Below, piece after piece: positions 25,549 to 35,900 of a stretch of 49,711 nucleotides of DNA; position 1 is the first letter of the stretch, and the number at the start of each line of letters is the position of its first letter. The stretch comes from an uncultured Collinsella sp. GTDB taxonomy: Bacteria > Actinomycetota > Coriobacteriia > Coriobacteriales > Coriobacteriaceae. The notes under the pieces were generated by a model. That model saw only the letters and a list, made by a program, of their open reading frames with translations. It ran no database searches and had not been told where the DNA came from. The position numbers and the translations under genes are program-made. The stretch lies in contig UQSB01000012.1 in the NCBI GenBank assembly GCA_900543505.1, forward strand, positions 1 through 49,711. The letters are read 5' to 3'.

Positions 25549-26094
25549 TTAGGACAAATCATCCTCGTAGGGCATTAAATCGGCAAGGTAGCCCTTCTCC
25601 TTGAGTATGGCCTCGATCTCGTCGAGGGTCTGCTCGTCCTCCGCCGCGATGCGATGGAAGTGGTAGCCGCTCGTCACCGTTAGTAGTGGAAAGCTCTTGC
25701 CGCTCTCGATATCGTGCAGGTAGCGCTCAACATCGCGACGATTGCGGATGTCCAGGTCGGCCGTGATCTTGCCGTACACACGATGGTTGACGATCACGTT
25801 GAGCACGGCGCCACCCGCGTCGACGATACTCGTAAGCTCGTCGCCCGCCTGCTCCACGCCGTGGCGCACCTTAACAAGACGCGTGGGCACGGCGGGGCTA
25901 CTCGCGGCTTCCTGCAGCACGTAGCCGCGGTTGGTCGCCACGATATCGTGCCCATCGGCACGCAACAGGGCAATATCCTGAACCACGACCTGACGGCTCA
26001 CGCCAACCTCGCGGGCAAGTGCGCTGCCCGAAACGGGCTCCTTGGCTCCTTCGAGCACGCCCATGATGGCACGGCGACGCTCGCGGGCGTTCAT
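25549..26094 (-). CDS. niaR: NAD biosynthesis repressor NiaR
   Basis: 181 residues. NiaR binds nicotinate (niacin) and represses NAD synthesis or niacin uptake genes. The N-terminal HTH_11 winged helix is at about 5-62 (VSGSALAREVGVSRQVVVQD). The C-terminal 3H domain carries its histidines in KVRHGVEQAGDEL, VNHRVYGKI and SGYHFHRI, the metal/ligand site. Start and nadC stop overlap by one base (TAATG), so the two are translationally coupled. It is the last gene of nadA-nadB-nadC-niaR and likely represses its own operon through the palindrome at 29458-29501. Confidence 0.93.
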   Translation of the reverse strand: MNARERRRAIMGVLEGAKEPVSGSALAREVGVSRQVVVQDIALLRADGHDIVATNRGYVLQEAASSPAVPTRLVKVRHGVEQAGDELTSIVDAGGAVLNVIVNHRVYGKITADLDIRNRRDVERYLHDIESGKSFPLLTVTSGYHFHRIAAEDEQTLDEIEAILKEKGYLADLMPYEDDLS

Positions 26095-26954
26095 TATTTA
26101 CCGTCCAGCAGACGCAGGTGCTTAAGCGAGAGGTCGAGGATCGGCGCAGAGTGCGTCAGGGCGCCCGAGCTAATATAGTCGACACCCAGATCGGCCAGGG
26201 CGCGAATGTTGCTGGCGTCCACGTTGCCCGAGCACTCGGTCTTGGCGCGACCGGCGATAAGCTCGATGGCGGCGGCCATGTCGTCATGGGTCATGTTGTC
26301 GAGCATGATAATGTCGGCACCGGCCTCCACGGCTTCGCGCACCATGTCCAGGTTCTCGCACTCAATCTCAACTGTCGTGGTAAACGACGCATGGGCGCGC
26401 GCCATCTCGATCGCGCGCGTCACGCCACCGGCGGCATCGATGTGGTTGTCCTTGAGCATGACGGCCGTCGACAGGTTGTAGCGGTGATTGCTGCCGCCGC
26501 CAATCTCAACCGCCGCCTTCTCAAACACGCGCATGCCCGGCGTGGTCTTGCGCGTGTCGACGAGCACGGTCTTGGTTCCCTCGAGCGCCGCGGCCATGCT
26601 GTGCGTGTAGGTAGCGATGCCGCTCATGCGCTGCAGGTAGTTGAGCGCCACGCGCTCACCCGAAAGCAGCACGCGCGCATCGCCGCGCACCTGGCCCACA
26701 TGGTCGCCGGCGTGCACCTCGTCACCGTCGGCAACATCAAACAGCACCGAGCTCTGCGAATCCAGCAGCTCAAAGGTGCGGGCAAACACATCCAAGCCGG
26801 CGATGATGCCATCGGCCTTGGCGATGAGCTCAACGGTAGCGGGGCGCGCCGTAGGGCACACGCTCGCCGTACTCACGTCCTCAAACGTGATGTCCTCGCG
26901 CAGAGCCTGCAAAATCAGATCATCGACGACGAGCTTCATGGTAATGGGATTCAT
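26094..26954 (-). CDS. nadC: Nicotinate-nucleotide pyrophosphorylase NadC
   Basis: 286 residues. It converts quinolinate and PRPP to nicotinate mononucleotide, CO2 and PPi. Motifs: LREDITFEDVST at the N-terminus, ERVALNYLQRMSGIAT, the phosphate-binding stretch VDTRKTTPGMRVFEKAAVEI, GGGSNHRYNL, and the barrel-end LADLGVDYISSGALTHSAP. The ribosome site GGAGGAG lies inside the last codons of nadB; the ATG starts 3 bp after the nadB stop. It is coupled to niaR downstream. Confidence 0.97.
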   Translation of the reverse strand: MNPITMKLVVDDLILQALREDITFEDVSTASVCPTARPATVELIAKADGIIAGLDVFARTFELLDSQSSVLFDVADGDEVHAGDHVGQVRGDARVLLSGERVALNYLQRMSGIATYTHSMAAALEGTKTVLVDTRKTTPGMRVFEKAAVEIGGGSNHRYNLSTAVMLKDNHIDAAGGVTRAIEMARAHASFTTTVEIECENLDMVREAVEAGADIIMLDNMTHDDMAAAIELIAGRAKTECSGNVDASNIRALADLGVDYISSGALTHSAPILDLSLKHLRLLDGK

Positions 26955-26957
26955 GGT

Positions 26958-28334
26958 CTACTCCTCCACGGCCTGCGTGCCGGCCGCACGGGCCAAATCA
27001 TCGATTGCAAGGGTCTCGGCGCCCAGGGCGCGATGACGCCCGTCAAGCGCGGGCTCGCCCGCCTGCTCCACGGCGAGCGACTCGCCGGTGCGCATGCACC
27101 AGGCGGCACGGCGGCCCCAAACCAGGGACTCGAGCAGGCTGTTGGAAGCCAGGCGATTCTTGCCGTGAACGCCGTTGCAGGCCGTCTCGCCCGCGGCGTA
27201 GAGCTCGGGCATCGAGGTGCGGCCGTCCTTATCGACCCATACGCCACCCATAAAGTAGTGCTGCGTGGGCGTAACGGGGATGGGCTCGTCCAAGATGTCG
27301 CGGCCGTCCTCCAGGCAGCGCGCGCGAATGTTGGCAAAGTGCCCGGTCACCACATCGCGCTCGACGGGGGCAAAACTCAGCCACTCGTGCTCGGTACCGT
27401 CCTGCTTCATCTGCTCGCGAATAGCGGCAGCGACCACATCGCGCGGCTGAAGCTCGTCGGTAAAGCGCTCGCCGGCGGCGTTGAGCAAAATCGCGCCCTC
27501 GCCGCGGCAGCTCTCGCTGATCAGGAAGGTGCGACCCGGCTGCGGCGAGAACAGCCCCGTGGGGTGAATCTGCACGTAGTCCAGGTGCTCCATCTTAATG
27601 CCATGCTCCTGAGCGATGTAGCATGCATCGCCCGTGAGCTGCGGGTAGTTAGTCGAATGGTCGTACACGCCGCCGATACCGCCTGTCGCCCACAGCGTGC
27701 GGCGGGCATGAATCTTAAACGGCTCGCCGGCATGCACGCCCTCGGCGGCATTTGCCAGCTCGTCGGCGGGACGAACCGAGTTGTCCTCGTCCACGGAAAC
27801 GGCGACGACACCGACACACACCGTGACGCCGTCACGCTCGCCCGTCAGGATGTCGGTCATGGCCACGTGCTCCAAAATCTGCACGTTATCCAGCTTGCGA
27901 ACGGCCTGGAGCAGCTTGGTCGTGATCTCCTTGCCCGTAATGTCGGCATGGAAGGCAATACGCGGACGGCTGTGCGCGCCCTCGCGGGTAAAGTTGAGGC
28001 TGCCGTCGGCCTTGCGCTCAAAATCCACGCCCATCGCTAGCAGATCGTTGATGACCGAACGGCTCGAACGGATCATGATGTCGACGCTCTCGCGGCGATT
28101 CTCGTAGTGGCCGGCGTGCATGGTGTCCTCAAAGAAGGCATCGTAGTCCGAGCCCTCGGGCAGTACGCAGATGCCGCCCTGCGCGAGCATCGAATCGCAC
28201 TCGTCGACAGCGCCCTTGGAGAGCATGATCACGCGCGTGCTCGTCGGCAGGTTGAGAGCCGCGTACAGGCCCGCCACGCCACAGCCGGCAATGACGACGT
28301 CGCACTCCATGTCGGGGTATTGTTTGGTTTCCAC
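26958..28334 (-). CDS. nadB: L-aspartate oxidase NadB, short form
   Basis: 458 residues from the GTG at 28334, which has AGAGG six bases upstream. It oxidises aspartate to iminoaspartate using FAD; NadA then makes quinolinate. The FAD motif GCGVAGLYAALN is near the N-terminus. SMLAQGGICVL, GEGAILLNAAGERFTDEL, PTQHYFMGGVWVDKDGRTSM and the second FAD motif ETACNGVHGKNRLASNSLLE are all present. E. coli NadB has about 540 residues; this one ends shortly after the last FAD motif and lacks most of the C-terminal helical domain. The frame is intact with no sign of a break, so it looks like a genuine short form. Confidence 0.93.
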   Translation of the reverse strand: METKQYPDMECDVVIAGCGVAGLYAALNLPTSTRVIMLSKGAVDECDSMLAQGGICVLPEGSDYDAFFEDTMHAGHYENRRESVDIMIRSSRSVINDLLAMGVDFERKADGSLNFTREGAHSRPRIAFHADITGKEITTKLLQAVRKLDNVQILEHVAMTDILTGERDGVTVCVGVVAVSVDEDNSVRPADELANAAEGVHAGEPFKIHARRTLWATGGIGGVYDHSTNYPQLTGDACYIAQEHGIKMEHLDYVQIHPTGLFSPQPGRTFLISESCRGEGAILLNAAGERFTDELQPRDVVAAAIREQMKQDGTEHEWLSFAPVERDVVTGHFANIRARCLEDGRDILDEPIPVTPTQHYFMGGVWVDKDGRTSMPELYAAGETACNGVHGKNRLASNSLLESLVWGRRAAWCMRTGESLAVEQAGEPALDGRHRALGAETLAIDDLARAAGTQAVEE

Positions 28335-28352
28335 AGGAATCCTCTCCCTTGT

Positions 28353-28387
28353 AATGTGACATGCGGGACTGTCCCTCATGTCACATT
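28353..28387. repeat. Palindrome between nadA and nadB
   Basis: AATGTGACATG (28353-28363) pairs perfectly with CATGTCACATT (28377-28387), and the core GGGAC-T-GTCCC is also symmetric, so almost all 35 bases pair. It fills most of the 56-bp nadA-nadB gap. The inner GTCCC resembles the GTCCCC motif of other repeats in the window. It may be a processing or attenuation hairpin. Confidence 0.7.
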
Positions 28388-28390
28388 GTT

Positions 28391-29416
28391 CTAGCGCGCT
28401 GCGTACTCGAGCATACGGTCGAGCGTGAGCTTGGCCTGGTCTGCCGCCTCGTCCGAGACGCCGATCTGCACCTCGCCCTCGCCCGTCTCCAGGCAGCGCA
28501 CGAGCTTTTCGAGCGTGATGAGGTCCATGTTGACGCAGGTGGGCTGCACCGCGGGGAAGTGGAACTTCTTGCCGGTGCCCTGGCAGCGGCGCTCGAGCTC
28601 GTAGAGCACGCCGCGGACCGTCACGATAATGAACTCGCTGGCGTCGGACTCCTCGGCATACTTGATGATGCCGGCGGTGGAGCCGATGTAGTCGGCCTCG
28701 GCCAGGACGTCGGCCTTGCACTCAGGATGCGCCAGCACGAGCGCGTCGGGGTGGGCCTCCGTCGCGTCGACGATCTGCTCGACGGTGATGATGTGATGGC
28801 GCGGGCAGTAGCCGTTGTTGAGGATGACGTGCTTTTGCGGCACCTGCTCGGCTACGAAGCGGCCCAGGTTTTGGTCGGGGATGAACAGGACGTGCTGCTG
28901 CGGCAGCTCGGACACGATCTTGACGGCGTTGGAGCTGGTGACGCACACGTCGCTCCAGCTCTTGATCTCGACCGTGGAGTTGACGTAGCAGACCACGGCA
29001 AGGTCGTCACCGTACTCGGCGCGCGCCGCGTCGACCGTCTCACGCTTGACCATGTGAGCCATGGGGCAATCCGCGCCCGGCTCGGGCAGCAGCACGGTCT
29101 TGGTGGGGTTGAGCAGCTTGGCGCTCTCGCCCATAAACTCCACGCCGCACAGCACGATGGTCTGCTGCGGCAAGCTTTTGGCGAGCTTTGCCAGGTAGAA
29201 GCTGTCGCCGACGTAATCGGCAACGGCTTGGACCTCGGGCGCCACATAGTAGTGCGCCAAAATCACCGCGTCACGTTGGGTTTTTAGTTGCTGAATGGCC
29301 TCGACGAGCTCTGCGGGCACCAATGCCGCGCGCTCCGTTGCCGTCGTTGCCGATGCTAGGCCGGCCGCGATATCGCGTGCAAGCTCCGACGCATCCATGT
29401 TCGCGCTCTGTGCCAT
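28391..29416 (-). CDS. nadA: Quinolinate synthase NadA
   Basis: 341 residues. It condenses iminoaspartate and dihydroxyacetone phosphate to quinolinate on a [4Fe-4S] cluster. The three cluster cysteines are in VLCGVEFMGESAKLL, NGYCPRHH and AVQPTCVNMDLITLEKL. AHYYVAPEVQAVADYVGDSF and EPGADCPMAHMV are typical of the family. An N-terminal extension of about 45 residues precedes the core. The ATG at 29416 has GAGGGG five bases upstream; a TTG just before it is also in frame. It is first in the nad operon, behind the NiaR-type palindrome. Confidence 0.96.
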   Translation of the reverse strand: MAQSANMDASELARDIAAGLASATTATERAALVPAELVEAIQQLKTQRDAVILAHYYVAPEVQAVADYVGDSFYLAKLAKSLPQQTIVLCGVEFMGESAKLLNPTKTVLLPEPGADCPMAHMVKRETVDAARAEYGDDLAVVCYVNSTVEIKSWSDVCVTSSNAVKIVSELPQQHVLFIPDQNLGRFVAEQVPQKHVILNNGYCPRHHIITVEQIVDATEAHPDALVLAHPECKADVLAEADYIGSTAGIIKYAEESDASEFIIVTVRGVLYELERRCQGTGKKFHFPAVQPTCVNMDLITLEKLVRCLETGEGEVQIGVSDEAADQAKLTLDRMLEYAAR

Positions 29417-29451
29417 CAAGGCCCCTCTCTTTTGGCGAATCTTGGGGCTTT

Positions 29452-29480
29452 AGTATGACACCTAGGTTTACAGCTGACAA
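29452..29480 (-). promoter_or_regulatory. Promoter of the nadA-nadB-nadC-niaR operon
   Basis: On the minus strand TTGTCA (29475-29480) and CATACT (29452-29457) are 17 bp apart and 36 bp before the nadA ATG. Both boxes are close to sigma-70 consensus, and the palindrome at 29458-29501 fills the spacer. Confidence 0.65.
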
Positions 29481-29501
29481 GACAGCTGTAAACCTAGGTG
29501 T
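29458..29501. promoter_or_regulatory. Likely NiaR operator
   Basis: ACACCTAGGTTTACAGCTG (29458-29476) is the exact reverse complement of 29483-29501, with a 6-base centre. It covers the -35 box and the whole spacer of the nadA promoter, so a bound repressor would block RNA polymerase. The operon encodes NiaR itself. TTTACA and GGTGT elements recall published NiaR sites, from memory. Confidence 0.8.
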
Positions 29502-29621
29502 AAAGTTGAAATAAAGATTCGATCTTGGGCTGGGTCGCTTTCGAGCCGAAGCGCTATAGGTAGACGAGGTTGGACCTGATTTAATATTTAACCCCCTGTT
29601 TATCGCCTTAGCCGAAGGGGC

Positions 29622-29831
29622 GTGGGCAAAAAAGGGCAAATATGAGTACTGTTACCAAACTAGTAACAGCGATTTTCCGGTCCAGAACGGCAAAATCGCC
29701 TAATTTGGGACCCGATCGTGGCTCTGCCGGGCGGAAATCGATGCAATTTTGGCCCGACAACACGCTTTTTAGGGCAATTTTGCTGTTACTAAAATGGTGA
29801 CAGTACTCATATTTGGCATTTTTTTGCCCAC
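29622..29831. repeat. 210-bp inverted-repeat element
   Basis: The left arm (29622-29670) and right arm (about 29782-29831) are imperfect reverse complements of about 50 bases. Each holds AAATATGAGTACTGT and AGTAACAGC, and each ends in GTGGGCAAAAAA on its outer side. The interior (about 110 bp) has further short symmetry (AAAATCG/CGATTTT-like pieces) and no frame. It lies between the nad operon promoter and the surface-protein terminator. It has the shape of a miniature inverted-repeat element, but no clear target duplication was seen. Confidence 0.7.
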
Positions 29832-29848
29832 CGGGTTTCCGACAGGCC

Positions 29849-29881
29849 CAAAAACGGGCCCGGATCGCTCAATCCGGTCCC
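29849..29881 (-). terminator. Surface-protein terminator
   Basis: GGGCCCGGAT (29856-29865) pairs with ATCCGGTCCC (29872-29881) with one G-T pair; on the minus strand CGTTTTTGGG follows. It lies 20 bp past the stop of the giant gene. Confidence 0.75.
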
Positions 29882-29900
29882 GCTGGGAACTGGCATGCGG

Positions 29901-32900
29901 TTAAACGCGGCGCTTCATAGTCCACGCCAGCAGCAGAGCCGCCATGCCGGCAGCGAACACAGCACCAGCCATGACGTACGCGCTGTCGCCGGACTCAGGC
30001 AACGTCTCCTTGCCAGCCTTCTTCTTAGGCTTGGAAGTCGTAGTCGTGGTCGTAGTAGTCGTGGTGGTCTGGCCAGGAGCGGGCTTGGCGGCCTCGGCAA
30101 TGGTAAAGGTCGTCTCAGCCGTGCCCGTGGTCGAAACCACGCTCAGCTTATGCTCGCCCACACCAAGCGTCTTCACGAAGCTCGTCTTGAGCGTCACGAT
30201 CGTGGAACCCTCGGTGAGCGCGTAGTTCTCGGCGTCGACTTCCTTGTCGTCGACCAGCACCTTCTGGAAGTACTTGATCGGTGCGTTCGAGCGGAAGCTC
30301 AGGTCCTTGGCGGTGTCGACCGTGATCGCCTGGCCTGCGCCCTCGATAATCGTGGGTGCCAGGATCGCGATGCCCTCGGTTGCGCCCTTCTCGCCGCAAG
30401 CCGTGCACTCCTGGTGCCTCTCGCCCTTGGCCTCGGTGGTCGCCGGCTTGTCGACAACCCACTCAAAGGTATGCTCGGCCTTGTCGAGGACCTCGCCGCA
30501 GCGGCAGATATGCCAGTGGTTCTTGGCGTCGTGTGCCCAGCCGGAGCCGTCGGGCTCGTGTTTGAGCACGCCCTCGACCGTCACGTTCACATCGCCCTCT
30601 ACGTCCTTGAGTTCATAGGTGCCGTCGTCAGCAAGCTTAACGGCCTTGCCGTTGACGCTGACGGCATAGTTCTTGCCCGTAAAGTACGCGCCGTCGATGC
30701 TGATGGCGAGCTTTGCGGAGCCGTGCCAGTCGAGCTCGGTTGCCGTCGAGGTGAGCGTGTAGCCCACCTGATTACCCGGCAGCGTCACGACGAGCTTGCG
30801 GCCCGCCTTCACGGTAACCTCGGTAACGGCAGAGGCGTCGTAGTTGGCCTTAGCCTGGTAGCGCACCTCGTACACGCCGGCGGCGAGGTCCTTGAGCTCG
30901 GTCACGTCCTTGCCCACGGCCTGGTACTCGGCGGCGCCCCGAGCGCGCCACTCCATGGTGCCGTCGACGCCCGTGATCTTGCCGTCCTTCTTGCCGCTCA
31001 CGGTCTCGGCCTCAGCCTGGACCACCGGCGCGTCCTGCGCGGCATTCTTGATGGAGAACTCGCATGTCAAGCCATCGGCGGGCAGCGTGTAGTTGCCCGC
31101 GGCCTTGCCCGTCAGCTCGGCGAGGGTCGCCGTGTACGAAGCACCCACCTCGGTCTGGGAACCGTCAACGAGTGCACCAAGGTCATCCTTGCCGATGACG
31201 TTGCCAAGCTCTGCCACGGGGCAGTGCTCCTTACCGTCGTAGACGAATTCGGTGGTACCCCACGTCACGGTGAGCGGACGCTGGTTGATGATGAACGTGC
31301 CGTCGACGAACGTGACGCTGTAGTTGGGGCTCGTGCCCTCGAGCTGTGTCAAGCGCAGAGCATAGCCACCCTCGCGCACGTCGTCACAGTCTTCGCGCTC
31401 GATCTCGAGCTCAAGCGTATCGTCCCCGACGAGCTCGCCAGAGGTGATCGACCACTCAAAGACGGGGTCTTTCTCGCCGTAAATCTTGGAGGCGTCCTGA
31501 GCGGTGACCGTGATCGCACGCGGCGTAACCTCGAGCGTCACTTTGCCCTCGACCGTCGCACCGCCAATCATCACCTTATAGGCAACATCCAGCGCGCCGG
31601 CGTCCTTGATCTCGGGGGCAGAGGTAGACCAGGTCTTGCCGTCGTCGGTGCTGTACTCGGCCGTCGCACCCTCGGGCAGCGCCGAAGCATTGACCGTGTG
31701 ATACGCGCCGTCGTATTCGCCGGAGTAACCGGAGATAGCAGCAGCCGGAATCTCCTCGGGGGCAAGGGCGTACCCGCAGACGACGCACTGACGGTGACCG
31801 AAGCCCTTCTCGGTCGCCGTGGGAGGCGTGTCGACAACCCACGTAAAGGTGTGCTCGGCCTCGTCAATCTTGCCGCTGCAAGTGCACTCGTGCCAGTGCG
31901 TATTGTCGTCGGAGATCCACGTATCGCTCACGGCCTCGTGCTTGCGCACGCCCTCGACCGTCACCCTCACGTCGCCCTCGACGTCCTGGACGGTGAACTC
32001 GCCGCGTTCGTTGAGCGTCACGGCACTTCCGTTGACCTTGACGGCATAGGTGAGTGAGTCGGCAAAGTAGCCGTCCTCGATGCTGATAGTGAGGGTGGCA
32101 GAGCCATGCCAGTCGAGCTCGGTCGCGTCAGCCGTGAGCTTGTAGCCGACCTGTTCGGCGGGCAGCGCCACAGCGAGCTTGCGGCCCGTGGCAACCGTAA
32201 CCTTGGTCGCGGCGGAGGCTTCGTGGTCGTCATCAGCGCGGTAGCGCACTTCGTACGTGCCCGCGGCAAGACCGCTGAGCTCGGTCGCGCCTTCGGACAC
32301 GGCCTGATACTCACCCGAGTCCTTGGCACGCCACTCCATAGCGGCGTTGACACCCGTGATCTTGCCGTCAGCCTTGGCACTGACGGTCTCGGCCACACCC
32401 TGGACCACCGGTGCGCCCTTGGGAGCCTTCTTGATGGAGAACTCGCGCGTCAGGCCCGTTGCCGGCAGCTTGTAGTTGCCCTTGTCGGCGCCCGTCAGCT
32501 CGATGATCTTCGCCGTGTAAGCGCCGGCCTTGACCGCAGCACCGTCAACATATGCAGAGACGTCGTCATCTCCAATGACGTTGCCGAGTTCCGCCTCGGG
32601 GCAGTGCTTCTCGCCGTCGTAGGTGAACTCGGTGGTAGCGTCCCACGTCACGGTGAGCTCGCGCTTGTTAATGATGAACTTGCCATCAACGAACGTAATA
32701 TCGTAGTTGGGGTTGGCGCCCTCGGACTGCGACGCCGTCACGACGTAGCCGCCCTTGCGCACGGTCTCGCCGGCCTCGCGAGAGACGGTGATGTCCTGGA
32801 GGCTCTCGCCCTCGACGAGCTCGCCCTCGGTGACCTTCCAGCCCAGTTCGGGATCATCGTTGCCGTAGGTCTTGGAGGCATCGGACGCCGTCACAGTGAC

Positions 32901-35900
32901 CTTGCGCGGCGTCACCACAAGCTTCGCCTCGCCCTCGATAGCGGCTCCGTCGACGATCGCGCTGTACTTGAACGGCAGGGTGCCGACGTCCTTGATCTCG
33001 GGAGCGGAGGCAGACCAATTGACGCCATCGTCGATGCTGTACGTGACCGCCGTGCCCTCGGGCAGGGCCGAGACATCGGCAGTGTGGACCTTGCCGTCAT
33101 ACTCGCCGGAGTAGCCGGCAACAGAGGCCGCCGGGATTACAACCTTATCGGAGGAGTTGTAGTCACAGACAGTGCAGTGCAAATGCTTGGATCCGGGCTT
33201 CTCGACCGTAGGCTTCTCGTCGATTATCCACTCGAAGGAATGCTCGGCCACGTCGATCCGCTCACCGCACGTGCAAACATGCCAGTGAGAAGAACCGTCG
33301 CTCTTCCAGCCGGTACCATCGGGCTCATGCTTGGCGATGCCCTCGACGGTAATCACGGTGTCTTTCTCCACCTTAGACAGTTGGTAAACGCCCTGCTCGC
33401 TGGGCTTGATGGTCTCGCCGTTTGCCTTAACGGAAAAATCCTTAGTCGCGTAATAGTCGTCCGCGACCGTAAACTTAAGCGTCGCAGAACCGTGCCAGTC
33501 GAGCTCGGTCGCGTCAGCCGTGAGCGCGTAGCCCGCCTGCTCGGCCGGCAGCGTCACCTTGAGCTTGCGGCCGGCATCGACCGTAACGGTAACGGTCTTG
33601 GAAGCGTTGTAATTCGTCGTAGCCCCGTAGCACAGGCGATAGGAACCAGGCGCCAGATTCTCAAGCTTGTCGCCATCAACCAGATCACTTGCCTTGATGA
33701 ACATCATCTGCTTGCTAGGCTTGCCCAGCATCATCGATGTATCAACGCCCTCAATCTTACCGTCGTGTTTACCACTCACGGTCTCCGCTGTCGCCTTTAC
33801 ATTGGGAGCACTGTCCCGTTTGGCCTTGGCGATAGCATACGTGCATTCAATACCCGAGGGCTTGCGGTAATTAGAGAGAACCTTATCCTCACCGACGAGC
33901 CCAGTCACCCTCGCCGTATACGTGCCGGCATCTACCTTTGCGGCGTCAGTGACCTTGAGAGACACGTCGTCGTTGTTAACCAGATTGGTTATCTCTGCCG
34001 TGGGACCCTGTTCTTGGCCGTTGTAAACGTATTGACCAACATTCCACGTCACATCGATAGTACGGCGCGTAATGGTGAACTTGCCCGCCTCAAACGTAAT
34101 GTCGTAATTAGCGTTGGCGCCCTCTTCCTGAGAAGCCGTCACCTTGTACGTCTTATAACCGGTCAGGACATTCTCGCCCTCATCACGCTTGTACGTAATA
34201 CCGGAAAGCGTATCGCCCTCCATAAGAGAGCCGGCCGTCACTTCATAGGTAAAGTCGGGGTCCGGGTCGCCATACGTTTTAGAAGCAGGAGCTGGCGCCA
34301 CCGTAATCGGGCACGGCATCACCTCGAGCGTCACCTGCCCCTTGATGTCAGAAGCACCAGGGGTGGTCACCTTATAGTCGACCGTGGTCTTGCCGACGTT
34401 TTTGATTGCAGGAGCATCCGTTTTCCACGTTTTGCCGCCGTCGATGCTGAACTGAGCCGTCGCGCCAGCCTTAAGGTCAACGCTCACGGCATGCTCTTTG
34501 CCGTCATACACGCCGACATAACCGCCGATGCACGCCGGGGGAATCTCCTCCTCGCGCAGGACATAGCCGCACGTGGAGCATTGATACCGCTTTAGACCGG
34601 GCTTCTCGGTGGTGGGAGCCTTAACTTCCTCCCAAGAGAAGACATGCGTGTCTTCGTTGAGCTTCTTGCCGCATCGACACACCTGCCAGTGGGCACCACT
34701 CGAACCCTTGGTTTTATACCAAGTACCGTCAGCGGACGCGCAAGGACCCTCCGCAATTTCGAAGACGTTGGCCCCCGAAGCGTAGTGGTTGTTGTCCTTT
34801 TTGAAGCGCACCTCATACTTCCCGGCAGCAAGCGACTCGATTGAAGTTTTACCAGCACGGATGGATTCCCAGTATGTGTCCCCGAATTTTCTCCACTCAT
34901 AGGTCTCATTCAGGTTGGAAAGCGATCCATCGCCAAGCAAATGTGCACTCTCGTCCTTGACCTTGACACCTGTGCCTTCGCTAGCGATATAACGCCAAGG
35001 AACAGGCTGGCTGGCGGGCGTAATCTTGATTTCAACCGACCCGCTCTTTGTCACATAGTCTTTCGCGGTGATGCGATAATCGACCGTCACGGAGCGAACC
35101 TCGCCCCTGCGAGTGCGCTGAACGTCCGTGTAGCTCGGAACCTCCGTCGTCCATTCGTCGCTCTCATCCACGCTGTACTCAATCTTCATGTCGGCAGGGG
35201 CATTCGATACCGAGATGTTGACGCCATGCGCCTGCCCATCATAGGGGCCTTCGAATCCCTCGGCCATCACGTCCTCGAACTGCGTGCCCGTAATAGTCCA
35301 GCATGCATATCTCGAGCCCGTGTAGTTGCCCTTGCCCTTGATATAGACCTGGTAGTACGGGTAATAAGAATTGGAACTGGGAGGACCGATCGCGCTCACC
35401 GTGCTATACGACGGATCATTATCAATCTCGTAGTCGTCGCCCTTGACAAAGTACGACCAGCTTTGAGTGTCGTAGTTGTAGACCTTAACAGAGAAGCTCG
35501 GCGCAATCGTCTTACCCGTCCACGGGTACGCACGAACTGTCTCACCATTGATCTTGGCGTCTTCTCCGCCGTCATTGAATTCAAACGTGAGCCCGCTGAC
35601 CTTGCTCAGCTCTAGCGGCTTAATCTGGAACTCGCGAGTAAGCGTCAGGTCGCCCTCTTGACCCTTGACCTTAACCGTAGACTCGATACGGTAGATCCCT
35701 GCATCGGTAGGGACATACTCCAGCGGCTCGCCCGCGTCATCGCCCCACTTCGAAAGCTTGTAATACCGAGACCCGGAGATGTGTACGCCTCCCGTCGAGA
35801 CGATATCGTCTCGAGCATAGCCGTCCTTATTCGACATCGTCAGCGTTGGAGCGACTTCGCCGCCGCTGTATGTAACGCCAAGCTTTCCCTTATCCGACGT

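Noticed and set aside
28335..28721. A longer NadB beginning near 28721.
   Set aside because: The extra N-terminal stretch is an Arg/His-rich translation of the nadA gene in another frame; the FAD motif follows directly after the GTG at 28334, which has a ribosome site.
29622..29831. An insertion sequence.
   Set aside because: No transposase frame and too short; only an inverted-repeat element is supported.
29895..32057. Plus-strand open frames across the giant surface-protein gene.
   Set aside because: They follow the repeat structure of the minus-strand gene, which has a signal peptide, repeated domains and a sortase signal; the plus frames have none.
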